Program-made: the position numbers and the translations under genes | The notes under the pieces: generated by a model | Database searches by the model: none | Seen by the model: only the letters and a program-made list of their open reading frames with translations | Told to the model about the DNA's origin: nothing | NCBI RefSeq assembly: GCF_018499575.1 | Contig: NZ_JAHDAP010000004.1 | Span: forward strand, 1 to 57,147 | DNA: 57,147 nt | From: Streptococcus infantis | GTDB lineage: Bacteria; Bacillota; Bacilli; Lactobacillales; Streptococcaceae | Direction of reading: 5' to 3' | Part shown: piece by piece, positions 38,198-46,892 of the stretch | How positions within the stretch are numbered: position 1 is the first letter of the stretch | How the letters are laid out: each line of letters begins with the position of its first letter

Positions 38198-39070
38198 ATG
38201 GATAAAATTATTAAAACAATATCAGAAAGTGGATCTTTTCGTGCTTTTGTTCTAGATAGCACGGAAACAGTCCGTACTGCTCAAGAAAAACACCAAACCC
38301 AAGCTAGTTCAACCGTAGCGCTTGGTCGTACTTTAATCGCCAGCCAAATTCTCGCTGCCAATGAAAAAGGAAATACCAAACTGACTGTCAAGGTTCTTGG
38401 AACCAGCTCCCTCGGTGCCATTATCACCGTCGCCGATACCAAGGGTAACGTCAAAGGCTACGTTCAAAATCCTGGCGTCGACATCAAAAAAACTGCAACA
38501 GGCGAAGTCTTGGTTGGGCCTTTTGTTGGTAATGGTCAATTTCTAGTAATTACAGACTATGGCACTGGAAATCCCTACAATTCCATGACGCCTCTCATCT
38601 CTGGAGAAATCGGTGAAGACCTAGCTTTCTATCTTACAGAAAGTCAACAAACGCCTTCTGCTGTTGGCCTTAATGTCCTTTTAGATGACGAAGACAAGGT
38701 CAAGGTCGCAGGTGGTTTCCTTCTCCAAGTTCTACCAGGGGCCAAGGAAAAAGAAATCGCCCGTTTTGAAAAACGTATCCAAGAAATGCCAGCCATTTCG
38801 ACTCTTCTAGAAAGCGACGACCATATCGAAGCACTTCTCAAGGCTATCTACGGCGACGAACCATACAAACGTTTGTCTGAAGAAGAAATTCGTTTCCAAT
38901 GTGACTGCAGCAAAGAACGATTTATGAACGCCCTTGCAAGCCTTCCGAGCTCAGATTTACAGGAAATGAAGGATGAAGACCACGGGGCGGAAATCACTTG
39001 TCAATTCTGCCAAACTACTTACAACTTTGATGAAAACGACTTGGAGGAACTCATTCGTGACAAATCTTAA
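38198..39070 (+). CDS. hslO: redox-regulated chaperone Hsp33
   Basis: The 290-residue cytosolic holdase matches Hsp33. Its N-terminal substrate domain contains [21 protein letters not shown]. The C-terminal zinc redox switch has cysteines CDCSKERF (about 238-240) and CQFC (about 270-273). Under oxidative stress the switch loses zinc, forms disulfides and activates the chaperone, which suits an organism that makes hydrogen peroxide. The dusB gene overlaps its end by 14 nt. Confidence 0.97.
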   Translation: MDKIIKTISESGSFRAFVLDSTETVRTAQEKHQTQASSTVALGRTLIASQILAANEKGNTKLTVKVLGTSSLGAIITVADTKGNVKGYVQNPGVDIKKTATGEVLVGPFVGNGQFLVITDYGTGNPYNSMTPLISGEIGEDLAFYLTESQQTPSAVGLNVLLDDEDKVKVAGGFLLQVLPGAKEKEIARFEKRIQEMPAISTLLESDDHIEALLKAIYGDEPYKRLSEEEIRFQCDCSKERFMNALASLPSSDLQEMKDEDHGAEITCQFCQTTYNFDENDLEELIRDKS

Positions 39071-40037
39071 TACACCTTTTATGATTGGGAACGTCGAGAT
39101 CCCAAACCGGACGGTCCTCGCACCCATGGCCGGTGTGACAAACTCAGCCTTTCGTACTATTGCAAAAGAACTTGGAGCTGGGCTCGTGGTCATGGAAATG
39201 GTCTCTGACAAAGGAATCCAATACAATAACGAAAAGACTCTTCACATGCTTCATATCGATGAAGGAGAAAACCCAGTTTCTATCCAGCTATTTGGTAGTG
39301 ACGAAGATAGCCTCGCACGCGCAGCAGAATTTATTCAAGAAAATACCAAGACCGATATCGTCGATATCAACATGGGCTGCCCAGTTAATAAAATCGTAAA
39401 AAACGAGGCTGGTGCTATGTGGCTCAAGGATCCAGACAAGATCTATTCTATCATTAACAAGGTTCAATCTGTCCTTGATATCCCTCTCACTGTCAAAATG
39501 CGTACAGGCTGGTCTGACCCATCCTTAGCAGTAGAAAACGCCCTCGCTGCTGAAGCTGCAGGTGTTTCTGCCCTTGCCATGCACGGTCGTACCCGTGAGC
39601 AAATGTATACTGGCCATGCGGATCTTGAGACCCTTCACAAGGTTGCACAAGCTCTGACTAAGATTCCATTTATCGCCAACGGTGATATCCGTACTGTCCA
39701 AGATGCAAAACAACGTATCGAAGAAGTCGGTGCTGACGCTGTTATGATTGGACGCGCAGCCATGGGAAACCCCTACCTCTTCAACCAGATCAATCACTAC
39801 TTTGAAACGGGAGAAATCCTTCCTGATTTGACCTTCGAAGACAAGATGAAAATCGCCTACGAGCACTTGAAACGCTTGATTGATCTCAAGGGAGAAAAGG
39901 TTGCTGTCCGTGAATTCCGTGGCCTAGCTCCTCACTATCTCCGTGGAACATCTGGCGCCGCTAAACTCCGTGGAGCTATCTCACAAGCCAGTACCCTGGC
40001 TGAGATTGAAGCACTCTTGCAGTTAGAGAAAATATAA
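39057..40037 (+). CDS. dusB: tRNA-dihydrouridine synthase
   Basis: The 326-residue FMN enzyme reduces uridine to dihydrouridine in tRNA. It has [38 protein letters not shown] with the catalytic Cys, the active-site Lys in [26 protein letters not shown] and [13 protein letters not shown]. The frame is open from 38973, but GTG at 39057 has GGAGG nine bases upstream and gives the family N-terminus. It is in an operon with hslO. Confidence 0.95.
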   Translation: MTNLNTPFMIGNVEIPNRTVLAPMAGVTNSAFRTIAKELGAGLVVMEMVSDKGIQYNNEKTLHMLHIDEGENPVSIQLFGSDEDSLARAAEFIQENTKTDIVDINMGCPVNKIVKNEAGAMWLKDPDKIYSIINKVQSVLDIPLTVKMRTGWSDPSLAVENALAAEAAGVSALAMHGRTREQMYTGHADLETLHKVAQALTKIPFIANGDIRTVQDAKQRIEEVGADAVMIGRAAMGNPYLFNQINHYFETGEILPDLTFEDKMKIAYEHLKRLIDLKGEKVAVREFRGLAPHYLRGTSGAAKLRGAISQASTLAEIEALLQLEKI

Positions 40038-40054
40038 TCTTCTATCTACTTCAC

Positions 40055-40090
40055 AAAAAGGCAAAGCTCAAAAATGAGCCTTGCCTTTTT
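40055..40090. terminator. bidirectional terminator between dusB and the YoaK-like gene
   Basis: A hairpin (AAAAAGGCAA..GCTCA / TGAGC..TTGCCTTTTT) with an A4 loop sits between convergent genes. Confidence 0.9.
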
Positions 40091-40790
40091 ATATATTTTC
40101 ATCTCTTAAATCTAATTGCTTCACTCTAGCTATATAGTAGGACATAATCAAAAACAAATTGAGGCTGATAATCCAAACAGACCATTCATGAAGAAAATGC
40201 ATAGATATAGCCAAACTAATTGCCCCTACTATAAAACTCCCTACAACAATCCCATAGTTTAAAGCTTGGCGACGATATTCTTGAACGTCTCCTTCTCCTC
40301 TAACGACGCGATACAAAGCAATCAGCATTTTTCGGTAATTTCCAGAAGTCATAAAAATGACATAGGGATGATCTTCAATCAAACTACCCGTAAATGTTAG
40401 CATCATCATTCCTGTTCCAAAAGCAATGAAAGGAACTTCTAATAGAGGAAATCTTGAAAAGAAAGGCAAAATAAGGGTCCCGATAAATAAGGGGAGCAAC
40501 ATCTTAACCCGCCAGTAGGCCGTTTTGCGGTATTCTTTCATGTGTAGGGCAAACAGAAATCCTAGAGAAAAGAAAATAATGGAGCAGAATCGTAGCATCG
40601 TATTGATAACATTTGAGTCGTGCCAATCAGATATCAGTAGGAGAATGTTCCCTGTCTGTGTTGCCACCAAGCTGTGGTACTGGATGTGACAGAACACATC
40701 CAAAGAACCACCTATAAAGCCAAGAAGTACTCCCATGAGTCGTGTGTTTTGAGGTAAAATTAATTTATCTGGCATTGATTGATTCATCAC
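40089..40790 (-). CDS. YoaK/DUF1275 family membrane protein
   Basis: The 233-residue protein has about six helices. It shows the DUF1275 pattern: GFIGGSLDVFCHIQYHSLVATQTGNILLL near the N-terminus, FGTGMMMLTFTGSL in the middle and GSFIVGAISLAIS near the end. The function is unknown. These proteins are often placed among transporter-like folds. An extended -10 (TGG-TATAAT) lies about 20 nt upstream of the start. It is monocistronic, convergent with dusB. Confidence 0.8.
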   Translation of the reverse strand: MMNQSMPDKLILPQNTRLMGVLLGFIGGSLDVFCHIQYHSLVATQTGNILLLISDWHDSNVINTMLRFCSIIFFSLGFLFALHMKEYRKTAYWRVKMLLPLFIGTLILPFFSRFPLLEVPFIAFGTGMMMLTFTGSLIEDHPYVIFMTSGNYRKMLIALYRVVRGEGDVQEYRRQALNYGIVVGSFIVGAISLAISMHFLHEWSVWIISLNLFLIMSYYIARVKQLDLRDENI

Positions 40791-40991
40791 TCGTTTCCCT
40801 TTGATTTTTTCATTATACCACTTTCTCTGAAAGAAACTAAGTGAAAAACGGTCAGTTTAGGTAGACATGTTTACATATACTCTTAAGTTAGTCTCATCTC
40901 TGGAGTTCATTTATGACGTCTTATCAACTGGGAATGCTGTAGGTACTCATCAACTGAGCTATTTTTAAACAAATTATTTTAGTACTAAATT

Positions 40992-41639
40992 CTATGGTTG
41001 AATCAAGACAACACTAGATACCGTACCGTCCGCTCCTGTTGTAATTTGAATAACTTTTCCACCACCTACTTCAGCATTGTATTTTCCATCATCAAGGGTA
41101 TAAGAATAGCTTTGGATAGAGTAGTTTTCTTTCTTACCATCAGCAGATTCCACTGTAAACTGGCCACCTGATGAGACAGTGATAGTTTCACCATTAGCAC
41201 CCTTCCAACTCCCAGCTGCAGCTGAGAAATCTCTATCCACCATAGTCAAGACCCCTTTATAACGTTTGTTATTCTCTGCCTGTTTGTCTTGAAGTTTACG
41301 ATCAGTTGTTGGATCATAGGTTGACTGATTTGGTTTTGCTTGTGTTCCTTGTTGATTTGATGGAGTTTGCGCTGCTTGATTGGACTCTTGTCCTTGAGTT
41401 GTTGGACTTGATGCTTGTTCAGAGGAAGCTTTGGTTTTTTCTGAAGTCGTAGTACTGGTTGAAGCTTGAGTTTTACCTTCTTTGTTAGAAGAGTTTGCCT
41501 TTGAACTTGACGTCGTTTGTGTTGTTTTAGTTGCATTGTCGTTTTTAGCTTCTTCTTTTTTATTTCCGCATGCTCCTAAAAGCAAAGTGGAAGCTAGTAC
41601 AGCTACTGCAACTAATCGAATGGAATGGTTTGTTTTCAT
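40992..41639 (-). CDS. lipoprotein with Ser/Thr/Gln-rich linker and C-terminal DUF6287-like domain
   Basis: The 215-residue lipoprotein has lipobox LLLGAC (Cys24). A low-complexity Ser/Thr/Lys/Gln linker follows (about 30-125), then a small beta domain of about 85 residues with RDFSAAAGSWKGANGETITVSSGG and YSYTLDDGKYNAEVGGG. The DFS..AGSWKG signature resembles a domain found in other streptococcal lipoproteins (DUF6287-like, from memory). Function unknown. It has a near-perfect promoter, AGGAGG ribosome site and an inverted repeat in its leader. Confidence 0.78.
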   Translation of the reverse strand: MKTNHSIRLVAVAVLASTLLLGACGNKKEEAKNDNATKTTQTTSSSKANSSNKEGKTQASTSTTTSEKTKASSEQASSPTTQGQESNQAAQTPSNQQGTQAKPNQSTYDPTTDRKLQDKQAENNKRYKGVLTMVDRDFSAAAGSWKGANGETITVSSGGQFTVESADGKKENYSIQSYSYTLDDGKYNAEVGGGKVIQITTGADGTVSSVVLIQP

Positions 41640-41665
41640 GATGGCCTCCTATGTAATCTTTTTGC

Positions 41666-41721
41666 AATGTTATGAAATACTTCTGTAACATTATTGTAAT
41701 ATTTGTTTTTGATTCTGTCAA
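41666..41721 (-). promoter_or_regulatory. lipoprotein promoter with leader inverted repeat
   Basis: Perfect TTGACA (41716-41721) and TACAAT (41693-41698) are separated by 17 bp. Directly downstream lies the inverted repeat AATGTTA-N13-TAACATT (41666-41692), covering the transcription start. It is a repressor-site candidate with no known binder. Confidence 0.65.
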
Positions 41722-41857
41722 CTATTTATCTAAAATTTTTTAGAATTATTTTTGAGTACATTTATTTTCTTATTCCTCCTATATCTTTTATTCGTAAAAG
41801 ATTTTAAAAAACAGGAAAATTTTCCTACTAAAATGCAATATTTTAAAGTGAAATCGC

Positions 41858-41886
41858 TTGCATTTTTTTTCTTGAAGGACTATAAT
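41858..41886 (+). promoter_or_regulatory. promoter of the small membrane protein gene
   Basis: TTGCAT (41858-41863) and TATAAT (41881-41886) are separated by 17 bp, 33 nt before the ATG at 41920. Confidence 0.75.
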
Positions 41887-41919
41887 AAAATTGAAATAGG
41901 ATATTGGAGGTGTGGGCTT

Positions 41920-42150
41920 ATGTTAAGCAAATATTACAAGTATCTTCCTTGGTTGATTTTAGCTGCTTTCTGTTCTTATGGGGGTGCTACTCATTACGCT
42001 CAAACAACATTTGATTTGTTTTACTTAACTGCCATTTTCATGATTGTCTATGTAGCTTTATTGTATTTACACGAAACCTATTTAAAATATAAATACAAAG
42101 ATTTATTCATTCGATTTATGAGCAATTCTAATAAAGATAAACATCCTTAA
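41920..42150 (+). CDS. small membrane protein of unknown function
   Basis: The 76-residue protein has two predicted helices (about 8-24 and 32-52) and a basic, Asn/Lys-rich tail. I do not recognise a family with certainty. The start at ATG 41920 is set by GGAGG nine bases upstream and by the promoter at 41858-41886. The frame is open further upstream, but that part lies before the transcription start. It ends at a strong terminator. It is divergent from the lipoprotein gene, with which it shares a 280-bp promoter region. Confidence 0.75.
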   Translation: MLSKYYKYLPWLILAAFCSYGGATHYAQTTFDLFYLTAIFMIVYVALLYLHETYLKYKYKDLFIRFMSNSNKDKHP

Positions 42151-42152
42151 AC

Positions 42153-42188
42153 AAAAAGAGGTCGGGAAAATTCCGACCTCACTTTTTA
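42153..42188. terminator. bidirectional terminator between the small membrane protein and Nudix genes
   Basis: The perfect stem GAGGTCGG / CCGACCTC with an AAAATT-type loop is flanked by A and T tracts between convergent genes. Confidence 0.9.
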
Positions 42189-42959
42189 TTTTAATCGATA
42201 AATAGTGATAACTTCCTTTTGAGGAATCCGTTTAAAACCAACTTCCTCTAAACGATCACCATATTTCGTTAAGAAACTATCACTCGTACATGATTTGCCT
42301 GGACATAGAGTCTCAAGGAGGGCTAAACCATCATCCACTGTGAATTCATCCTCTAGTAAATAAAGGAAACGAGAGTCATAGTCGATAGCTTTTTGAATCT
42401 TCTTGATGGATGTTTGAATAATGGATAAGTGGTCAAATGCAAAGTCCTTCTCCTCAAGTTCTTTACCATCCAAGTAACACTTGCCTGTGTGAAAATCGAC
42501 ATCCACAAGAACGACTTCTTTTGCATCATCTCCTGCCTTAGCCAAGTCAAGAGCTCGACTGGGTAGGTAAACCAAGTGGGCAATGGTAACTGTCCACCCT
42601 CTGGGATCACGATCAGGAGTAGATACTGTCACTAGCTGCTCAATCTTTTCCAGTGGAAGATCAAGATTGATTTCTTCTTTTACCTCACGTTGACAAGCAT
42701 GGGCAGCATCTTCCCCTTTATCCATAAAACCACCAACTAGCGCTAAGCAATTTTGAAAAGGGTGTGCCTTCCGACGAATCAGAAAGAGTTTCATTTTCCC
42801 TTCTACAAAGCAATAGGCTACCATATCCACAGTCACGCTTGGTTTTTCATACTGAGGGAGTGCTTGCTTGTGGTACCAGTCTAAAAATTCAGCTTGACTA
42901 GCGTGAACTTCAAAGTACTCTTTTTCTGTCATCCCGGTTGGAATTATCTGATTCATCAT
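42186..42959 (-). CDS. Nudix hydrolase with C-terminal winged-helix-like region
   Basis: The 257-residue protein has a Nudix box GGFMDKGEDAAHACQREVKEE (about 92-112) inside an N-terminal hydrolase domain. A region of about 90 residues after residue 165 resembles the winged helix of NrtR-type regulators or their enzymatic relatives. The layout fits ADP-ribose or NAD-related pyrophosphatases. It could hydrolyse ADP-ribose, regulate NAD genes, or both. The intact REVKEE residues argue for catalysis. No operon partners; it lies after clpC on the same strand. Confidence 0.8.
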   Translation of the reverse strand: MMNQIIPTGMTEKEYFEVHASQAEFLDWYHKQALPQYEKPSVTVDMVAYCFVEGKMKLFLIRRKAHPFQNCLALVGGFMDKGEDAAHACQREVKEEINLDLPLEKIEQLVTVSTPDRDPRGWTVTIAHLVYLPSRALDLAKAGDDAKEVVLVDVDFHTGKCYLDGKELEEKDFAFDHLSIIQTSIKKIQKAIDYDSRFLYLLEDEFTVDDGLALLETLCPGKSCTSDSFLTKYGDRLEEVGFKRIPQKEVITIYRLK

Positions 42960-43032
42960 CTTCTACTTCCTTTCTGCTTTTGATGGCAATAAAGAGGGCG
43001 GATCTACAAATTATAGATTCATAGTTCTTGTT

Positions 43033-45465
43033 TTATACAATGTCGAATTTCAATTGACCTGCTTTGACACCAATTTTAAGTGTCTTACCTTCTTTCAGTT
43101 CACCTGTAAGAAGGAGCTCTGCTAGTTTGTCTTCTACTTCTGTTTGCAGGGTTCTGCGCAGTGGGCGAGCTCCCATCTCTGGATCATATCCCTTCTGAGC
43201 TAGAAGCTTAAGGGCAGATGCTTGGAGTTTCAAGTCAATGCCTTTTTCTGCCAGGCTTGCAATCAATGGTTTGACCATAATCTTAACCACGTCCTGCATA
43301 TCTTGACTTGACAAGCTATGGAAGACCACTTTTTCATCAATACGGTTGATAAACTCTGGGCGATAATTTTTTTTCAACTCTTCGAACATTCGTTTTTCCA
43401 TATTTTCCTGATCAAAACGAATATCTTTAGCTCCAAAACCGACTGTCTTGTCATCACGAAGAGCTGTCGCACCAAGGTTTGAAGTCATGATGATGATGGT
43501 ATTGGAGAAATCAACCTTGCGACCCTTACTGTCTGTCAAGACACCATCGTCTAAGACCTGCAAGAGAACATTAAAGATATCTGGGTGGGCTTTTTCGACC
43601 TCGTCAAAGAGCAAGACTGAGTAAGGTTTGTTACGAACCTTCTCGGTCAATTCGCCACCTTCTTCGTAACCGACATACCCTGGAGGAGCTCCGTTAAGAC
43701 GACTAGCCGCAAATTTTTCCATGTATTCACTCATGTCAAAGCGGATAAGAGCAGACTCGTCATCAAAGAGAACTTCTGCCAAAGCCTTGGCCAATTCAGT
43801 TTTACCAACACCTGTCGGTCCAAGGAACATAAAGGAACCAATCGGACGTTTGTTATTGCGGATACCCGATTGATTTCTCCGAATGGCACGACTGATACTA
43901 GATACCGCTTGTTCCTGTCCGATAACCCGTTTATGCAGCTCAGTTTCAAGGTTGAGATACTTCTTAGCATCCGTTTGTGTCAATTTTTGAACTGGAATAC
44001 CTGACAAGCGACTCAAGGTTGTCAAAATATCAGATTCTTTTACTAGATCTTTATAGACTGGAACTTCCTGCTCTTTTGCAATGAGTTGAGTAGCTTGCTT
44101 CCATTTGCCATCCATCAGGGCCTTATCTGCAGGTGTTAAACCTGACTCATCTTTTTTAGCATGTTTCGATTTATTTTGGACAGTTGCTGCCGCTTCATCC
44201 AAAAGATCAATCGCTGAGTCTGGCAAGTGACGACTAGTCAAATAGCGATGTGCCATTTTGACAGCTGTTTCGACTGCATCATCTGTAATTTGAACATGGT
44301 GGTGTTTCTCATAAGTTGCCTTCAAGCCCTGTAAGATAGCCATACTATCAGCCACACTTGGTTCCTCAATCATCACTTTTGCAAAGCGACGAGAAAGGGC
44401 TGCGTCTTTTTCGATGTGTTTTTGGTATTCTTCCTGAGTGGTTGCCCCAACAGTTCTCAGAGTTCCACGCGCTAGGGCAGGTTTCAGGATATTAGCCGCA
44501 TCCAAGGTCGAATCGATACCACTTCCTGATCCCATAATCGTATGAAGCTCATCGATAAAGAGGATAACCTTTCCGTCTTCCTCGATATCTTTGATGATAT
44601 TGTTCATACGTTCTTCAAAGTCTCCACGGAAACGGGTTCCTGCAACCACATTCATCAAATCAAGTTCTAGGACTCGCATCTTAGCCATTTCATCAGGTAC
44701 ATTTCCGTTGGCAATTCGTTGCGCAAGGCCAAGTGCCAGAGCTGTTTTACCAACACCTGCATCTCCAACTAGAACTGGATTGTTTTTTGTTTTTCGACTC
44801 AAGATTTGAATCATACGAGAGATTTCTTGGTCACGCCCGATGACTGGCTCTAATTTGCCTGAACGGGCTTGTTCTGTAAGATCATGAGTGTAATCTTCCA
44901 AACCTCCACTTGGAGTTTGAGGCATCCCCATCATATTTGCCATAGAATTTTGCTTATCTGCAACTGAGCGATGGCGCTGACGAAGGGCTTTCAAATCTTC
45001 TTTTGTCCAACCAGCACGCGCCTCAAGACTACGACGAAGCCCAGCAATCTTGACTTGGTCCTTCTGGTCTTCATAGGAGAAACCTGCTTTTTCCAGAATG
45101 CGAGTTGCTAGGGCGTTGCCATCATGCAAGATAGCGTATAGAAGGTGCTCAGTACCCAATGCTTTGGCATGTACCACCGAAGCAACATGTTCCGCTTCTA
45201 ATAGTAAGACATTTAAGCGGTAGGAGAAGGGGAGTTCCTTGTAATCTTCCTTGTGGTTATAGTTGGCTTCTGTCAACTCTACAGCCACTTCCTCTAAACG
45301 ATCAATCTCATACGGGAATTCATTTAAAGTTGCTCCAGCAACACTGTAGCTATGATTGGCCATGGCAATCAGTAGGTGCCATGATTCTAGGTAATCTGCA
45401 TCAAAGCGACTCGCTACCAGAAAGGCGCTATCGATGCATTCTCTCAATGCTTTTGAATATTTCAT
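43033..45465 (-). CDS. clpC: ATP-dependent Clp protease ATP-binding subunit ClpC
   Basis: This 810-residue Hsp100 unfoldase has an N-terminal double Clp-N domain (about 1-145), first AAA module with [10 protein letters not shown] and [10 protein letters not shown], a middle domain, second AAA module with [33 protein letters not shown], and the C-terminal D2-small domain. It feeds substrates to ClpP during stress and protein quality control. It lies 6 nt after ctsR in the same operon, so it is controlled by CtsR. Streptococcal ClpC proteins typically have a variable central domain, as here. Confidence 0.96.
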   Translation of the reverse strand: MKYSKALRECIDSAFLVASRFDADYLESWHLLIAMANHSYSVAGATLNEFPYEIDRLEEVAVELTEANYNHKEDYKELPFSYRLNVLLLEAEHVASVVHAKALGTEHLLYAILHDGNALATRILEKAGFSYEDQKDQVKIAGLRRSLEARAGWTKEDLKALRQRHRSVADKQNSMANMMGMPQTPSGGLEDYTHDLTEQARSGKLEPVIGRDQEISRMIQILSRKTKNNPVLVGDAGVGKTALALGLAQRIANGNVPDEMAKMRVLELDLMNVVAGTRFRGDFEERMNNIIKDIEEDGKVILFIDELHTIMGSGSGIDSTLDAANILKPALARGTLRTVGATTQEEYQKHIEKDAALSRRFAKVMIEEPSVADSMAILQGLKATYEKHHHVQITDDAVETAVKMAHRYLTSRHLPDSAIDLLDEAAATVQNKSKHAKKDESGLTPADKALMDGKWKQATQLIAKEQEVPVYKDLVKESDILTTLSRLSGIPVQKLTQTDAKKYLNLETELHKRVIGQEQAVSSISRAIRRNQSGIRNNKRPIGSFMFLGPTGVGKTELAKALAEVLFDDESALIRFDMSEYMEKFAASRLNGAPPGYVGYEEGGELTEKVRNKPYSVLLFDEVEKAHPDIFNVLLQVLDDGVLTDSKGRKVDFSNTIIIMTSNLGATALRDDKTVGFGAKDIRFDQENMEKRMFEELKKNYRPEFINRIDEKVVFHSLSSQDMQDVVKIMVKPLIASLAEKGIDLKLQASALKLLAQKGYDPEMGARPLRRTLQTEVEDKLAELLLTGELKEGKTLKIGVKAGQLKFDIV

Positions 45466-45471
45466 GTCGTT

Positions 45472-45930
45472 TTATTTTCCTTTTCTATCAACTTCATGCA
45501 ACAACTGACGAAGCATATTGGCACGAATACGATTAGCTTCCTCACCTAGAATTCGGTCTGTCCCCATAGCTAATAATAAATTCATCTCTTGGCGGGTCAA
45601 GAGTTCTTGTTCGACTAAGAGTCTTAAAACATCTTCAAAGAATGCTTGGTTAACCTCATCATCCACAGAATACAACAAATCACGAAGCATATCATGATGG
45701 TTCGAGAATTCAATTCGACCAATGCGAATATAGCCCCCGCCACCACGTTTGCTCTCAACTAGATAGCCTCTACTCTCTGTAAAACGAGTCTTAATCACAT
45801 AGTTAATCTGGCTAGGTACGACTTGAAAGGTATCCGCTAGCTGGCTTCGTTGCAATTCTACGATACCAGATTGTTCTAAAATCGCCTTGATATAGGCTTC
45901 AATATGGTCCGATGTATTTTTAAATTTCAT
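45472..45930 (-). CDS. ctsR: heat-shock repressor CtsR
   Basis: The 152-residue class III heat-shock repressor has an N-terminal winged helix with RSQLADTFQVVPSQINYVIKTRFT and the glycine-rich wing VESKRGGGGYIRIGRI that senses temperature. The helical C-terminal dimer domain contains LLRQLLHEVD. It represses clp genes by binding tandem heptads. Such a site overlaps its own promoter, so the ctsR-clpC operon is autoregulated. Confidence 0.97.
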   Translation of the reverse strand: MKFKNTSDHIEAYIKAILEQSGIVELQRSQLADTFQVVPSQINYVIKTRFTESRGYLVESKRGGGGYIRIGRIEFSNHHDMLRDLLYSVDDEVNQAFFEDVLRLLVEQELLTRQEMNLLLAMGTDRILGEEANRIRANMLRQLLHEVDRKGK

Positions 45931-45953
45931 AGCTTACTACCTCCTTCTTCAAC

Positions 45954-45999
45954 TTTGACCATCTTTGACTATACTATCATTTAAGACTCTATAAGTCAA
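45954..45999 (-). promoter_or_regulatory. ctsR promoter with CtsR operator
   Basis: TTGACT (45994-45999) and TAGTAT (45971-45976) are separated by 17 bp. The CtsR heptad pair AGTCAAA-GAT-GGTCAAA occupies 45954-45970, directly downstream of the -10 box, a repressing position. Confidence 0.85.
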
Positions 46000-46092
46000 A
46001 TTTTTAGGGCTAAGACCTTGAAAATACTGAGTTTTAAAAATAGCTACCAATAGCAAGCAATTCCCATTTCATTTTCTATCCTACAATTATGT

Positions 46093-46223
46093 TATAATAA
46101 AGAAGTTACAGCTAGCTTTCAAATCCTTTGAAAGTATGTTATTTATCATCAAATCTAAGAAATATTTCGTAAAGTCTAGAAAAAACTTCGGTATCATTAA
46201 TGATGTACCGAAGTTTTTTCTAG
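46093..46223 (+). ncRNA. candidate small RNA with two hairpins
   Basis: An extended -10 box (TGT-TATAAT, 46093-46098) without a clear -35 starts a unit of about 120 nt with no convincing gene. It contains a perfect 8-bp hairpin (CTTTCAAA / TTTGAAAG, 46116-46134) and ends in a perfect 18-bp stem, 46176-46193 with 46206-46223. The rising arm of that stem contains TTTTTT, so it can stop transcription. It lies between divergently placed ctsR and a convergent small gene. A 30-codon frame (46136-46228) runs through the hairpin but lacks a well-spaced ribosome site. Confidence 0.5.
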
Positions 46224-46264
46224 TGTGAGTTTTTCACAGTTTTTTAGCTATAATTCATATTCTA

Positions 46265-46498
46265 TTATCGAGAGAAAAAATCTCTCCAGTAAGGATTTTC
46301 TCTATCAAAAATTCTAACTTCTTCTTCAGTCATATTGTGAGGATAATCTTTAAAAAGATTATAGAACTTCTTTTTATCAAATGTAATTAACATCAACCCT
46401 CTAGCGAACCAGGCTGTATCAACCCACCAAATTATATCACCATCATTTTCTTTATAGCAATACTCGGACCAATTTACTTCTTCAAAATCATCTTTCAT
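46265..46498 (-). CDS. small acidic protein, immunity-protein-like
   Basis: The 77-residue acidic protein is rich in aromatic residues (YCYKENDGDIIWWVDTAWF, NPYWRDFFSR). It has no signal peptide or membrane segment. I do not recognise the family. Size, charge and Trp content are like immunity proteins of polymorphic toxins, but that is inference. Its ATG lies inside the end of an upstream short reading frame (ATGAAAGATGA overlap), as in coupled gene pairs. GGAG lies about 9-13 nt upstream. Confidence 0.55.
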   Translation of the reverse strand: MKDDFEEVNWSEYCYKENDGDIIWWVDTAWFARGLMLITFDKKKFYNLFKDYPHNMTEEEVRIFDRENPYWRDFFSR

Positions 46499-46594
46499 GC
46501 CCCTCAGCTCCCTTCATTTGTTTAGAATCTGCTGTATTGATAAAACTCAATATCTTGTGAAATTCAGGATTATTTTTCAATTAGTTCACATCAA
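46497..46594 (-). pseudogene. possible 3' remnant of a gene coupled to the small acidic protein gene
   Basis: On the minus strand a frame open for about 30 codons reads sensibly (NNPEFHKILSFINTADSKQ...). It ends in a TGA just inside the next gene, ATGAAAGATGA. It has no proper start: the codon before the first possible TTG is a stop. It may be the broken tail of a longer gene, possibly a toxin with the next gene as immunity. Weakly supported. Confidence 0.3.
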
Positions 46595-46606
46595 TGAGAT
46601 AACTCT

Positions 46607-46789
46607 TTACATCATATTTCCACCACTAACAGCTTCGATTATTTGTTCCTCAGTCATTTTTTTACGGCTTTTTTTGATAGGATTTGAATAAATTCCGTTC
46701 TGTAGCGCTAGCTTTCTAACTTCGCTCATTTGAGAATTATTATTTATATCCTTCCTTGCTTCAATTTTATCACTTTCATCTTTTTTCAT
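46607..46789 (-). CDS. short hypothetical protein
   Basis: ATG at 46789 gives 60 residues, highly charged and Lys/Glu/Asn-rich, with MSEVRKLALQNGIYSNP and KKMTEEQIIEAVSGG. It has no membrane segment or signal and no family I recognise. An in-frame TTG at 46807 would add six residues. An extended -10 (TGA-TATAAT, 46807-46812) lies so close that the mRNA would start about 11 nt before the ATG, and there is no ribosome site. It may be a fragment of the same degraded locus as the next two entries downstream. Confidence 0.4.
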   Translation of the reverse strand: MKKDESDKIEARKDINNNSQMSEVRKLALQNGIYSNPIKKSRKKMTEEQIIEAVSGGNMM

Positions 46790-46845
46790 CACAACACCAT
46801 ACCTCAATTATATCACTTTTTATCTATCAGAATTTCCATTTATAG

Positions 46846-46883
46846 ACAAAAAAGAGCTGGCAAAGTAGCAACCTCACCAACTC
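46846..46883 (-). terminator. terminator of the thiamine-related ABC operon
   Basis: The stem GAGTTGG / CCAGCTC (one G-U pair) is followed on the minus strand by TTTTTTG, 10 nt after the ATPase stop codon. Confidence 0.7.
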
Positions 46884-46892
46884 CCTATCTTT

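Noticed and set aside
40791..40991. Possible BOX or RUP element between the YoaK-like and lipoprotein genes
   Set aside because: Short repeated ATCAACTG words occur, but the conserved BOX or RUP core sequences are not present here or elsewhere in the window.
46136..46228. A 30-codon basic, hydrophobic peptide frame
   Set aside because: The 18-bp terminator stem lies inside it and the ribosome site is poorly placed. A small RNA explains the region better, although translation is not excluded.
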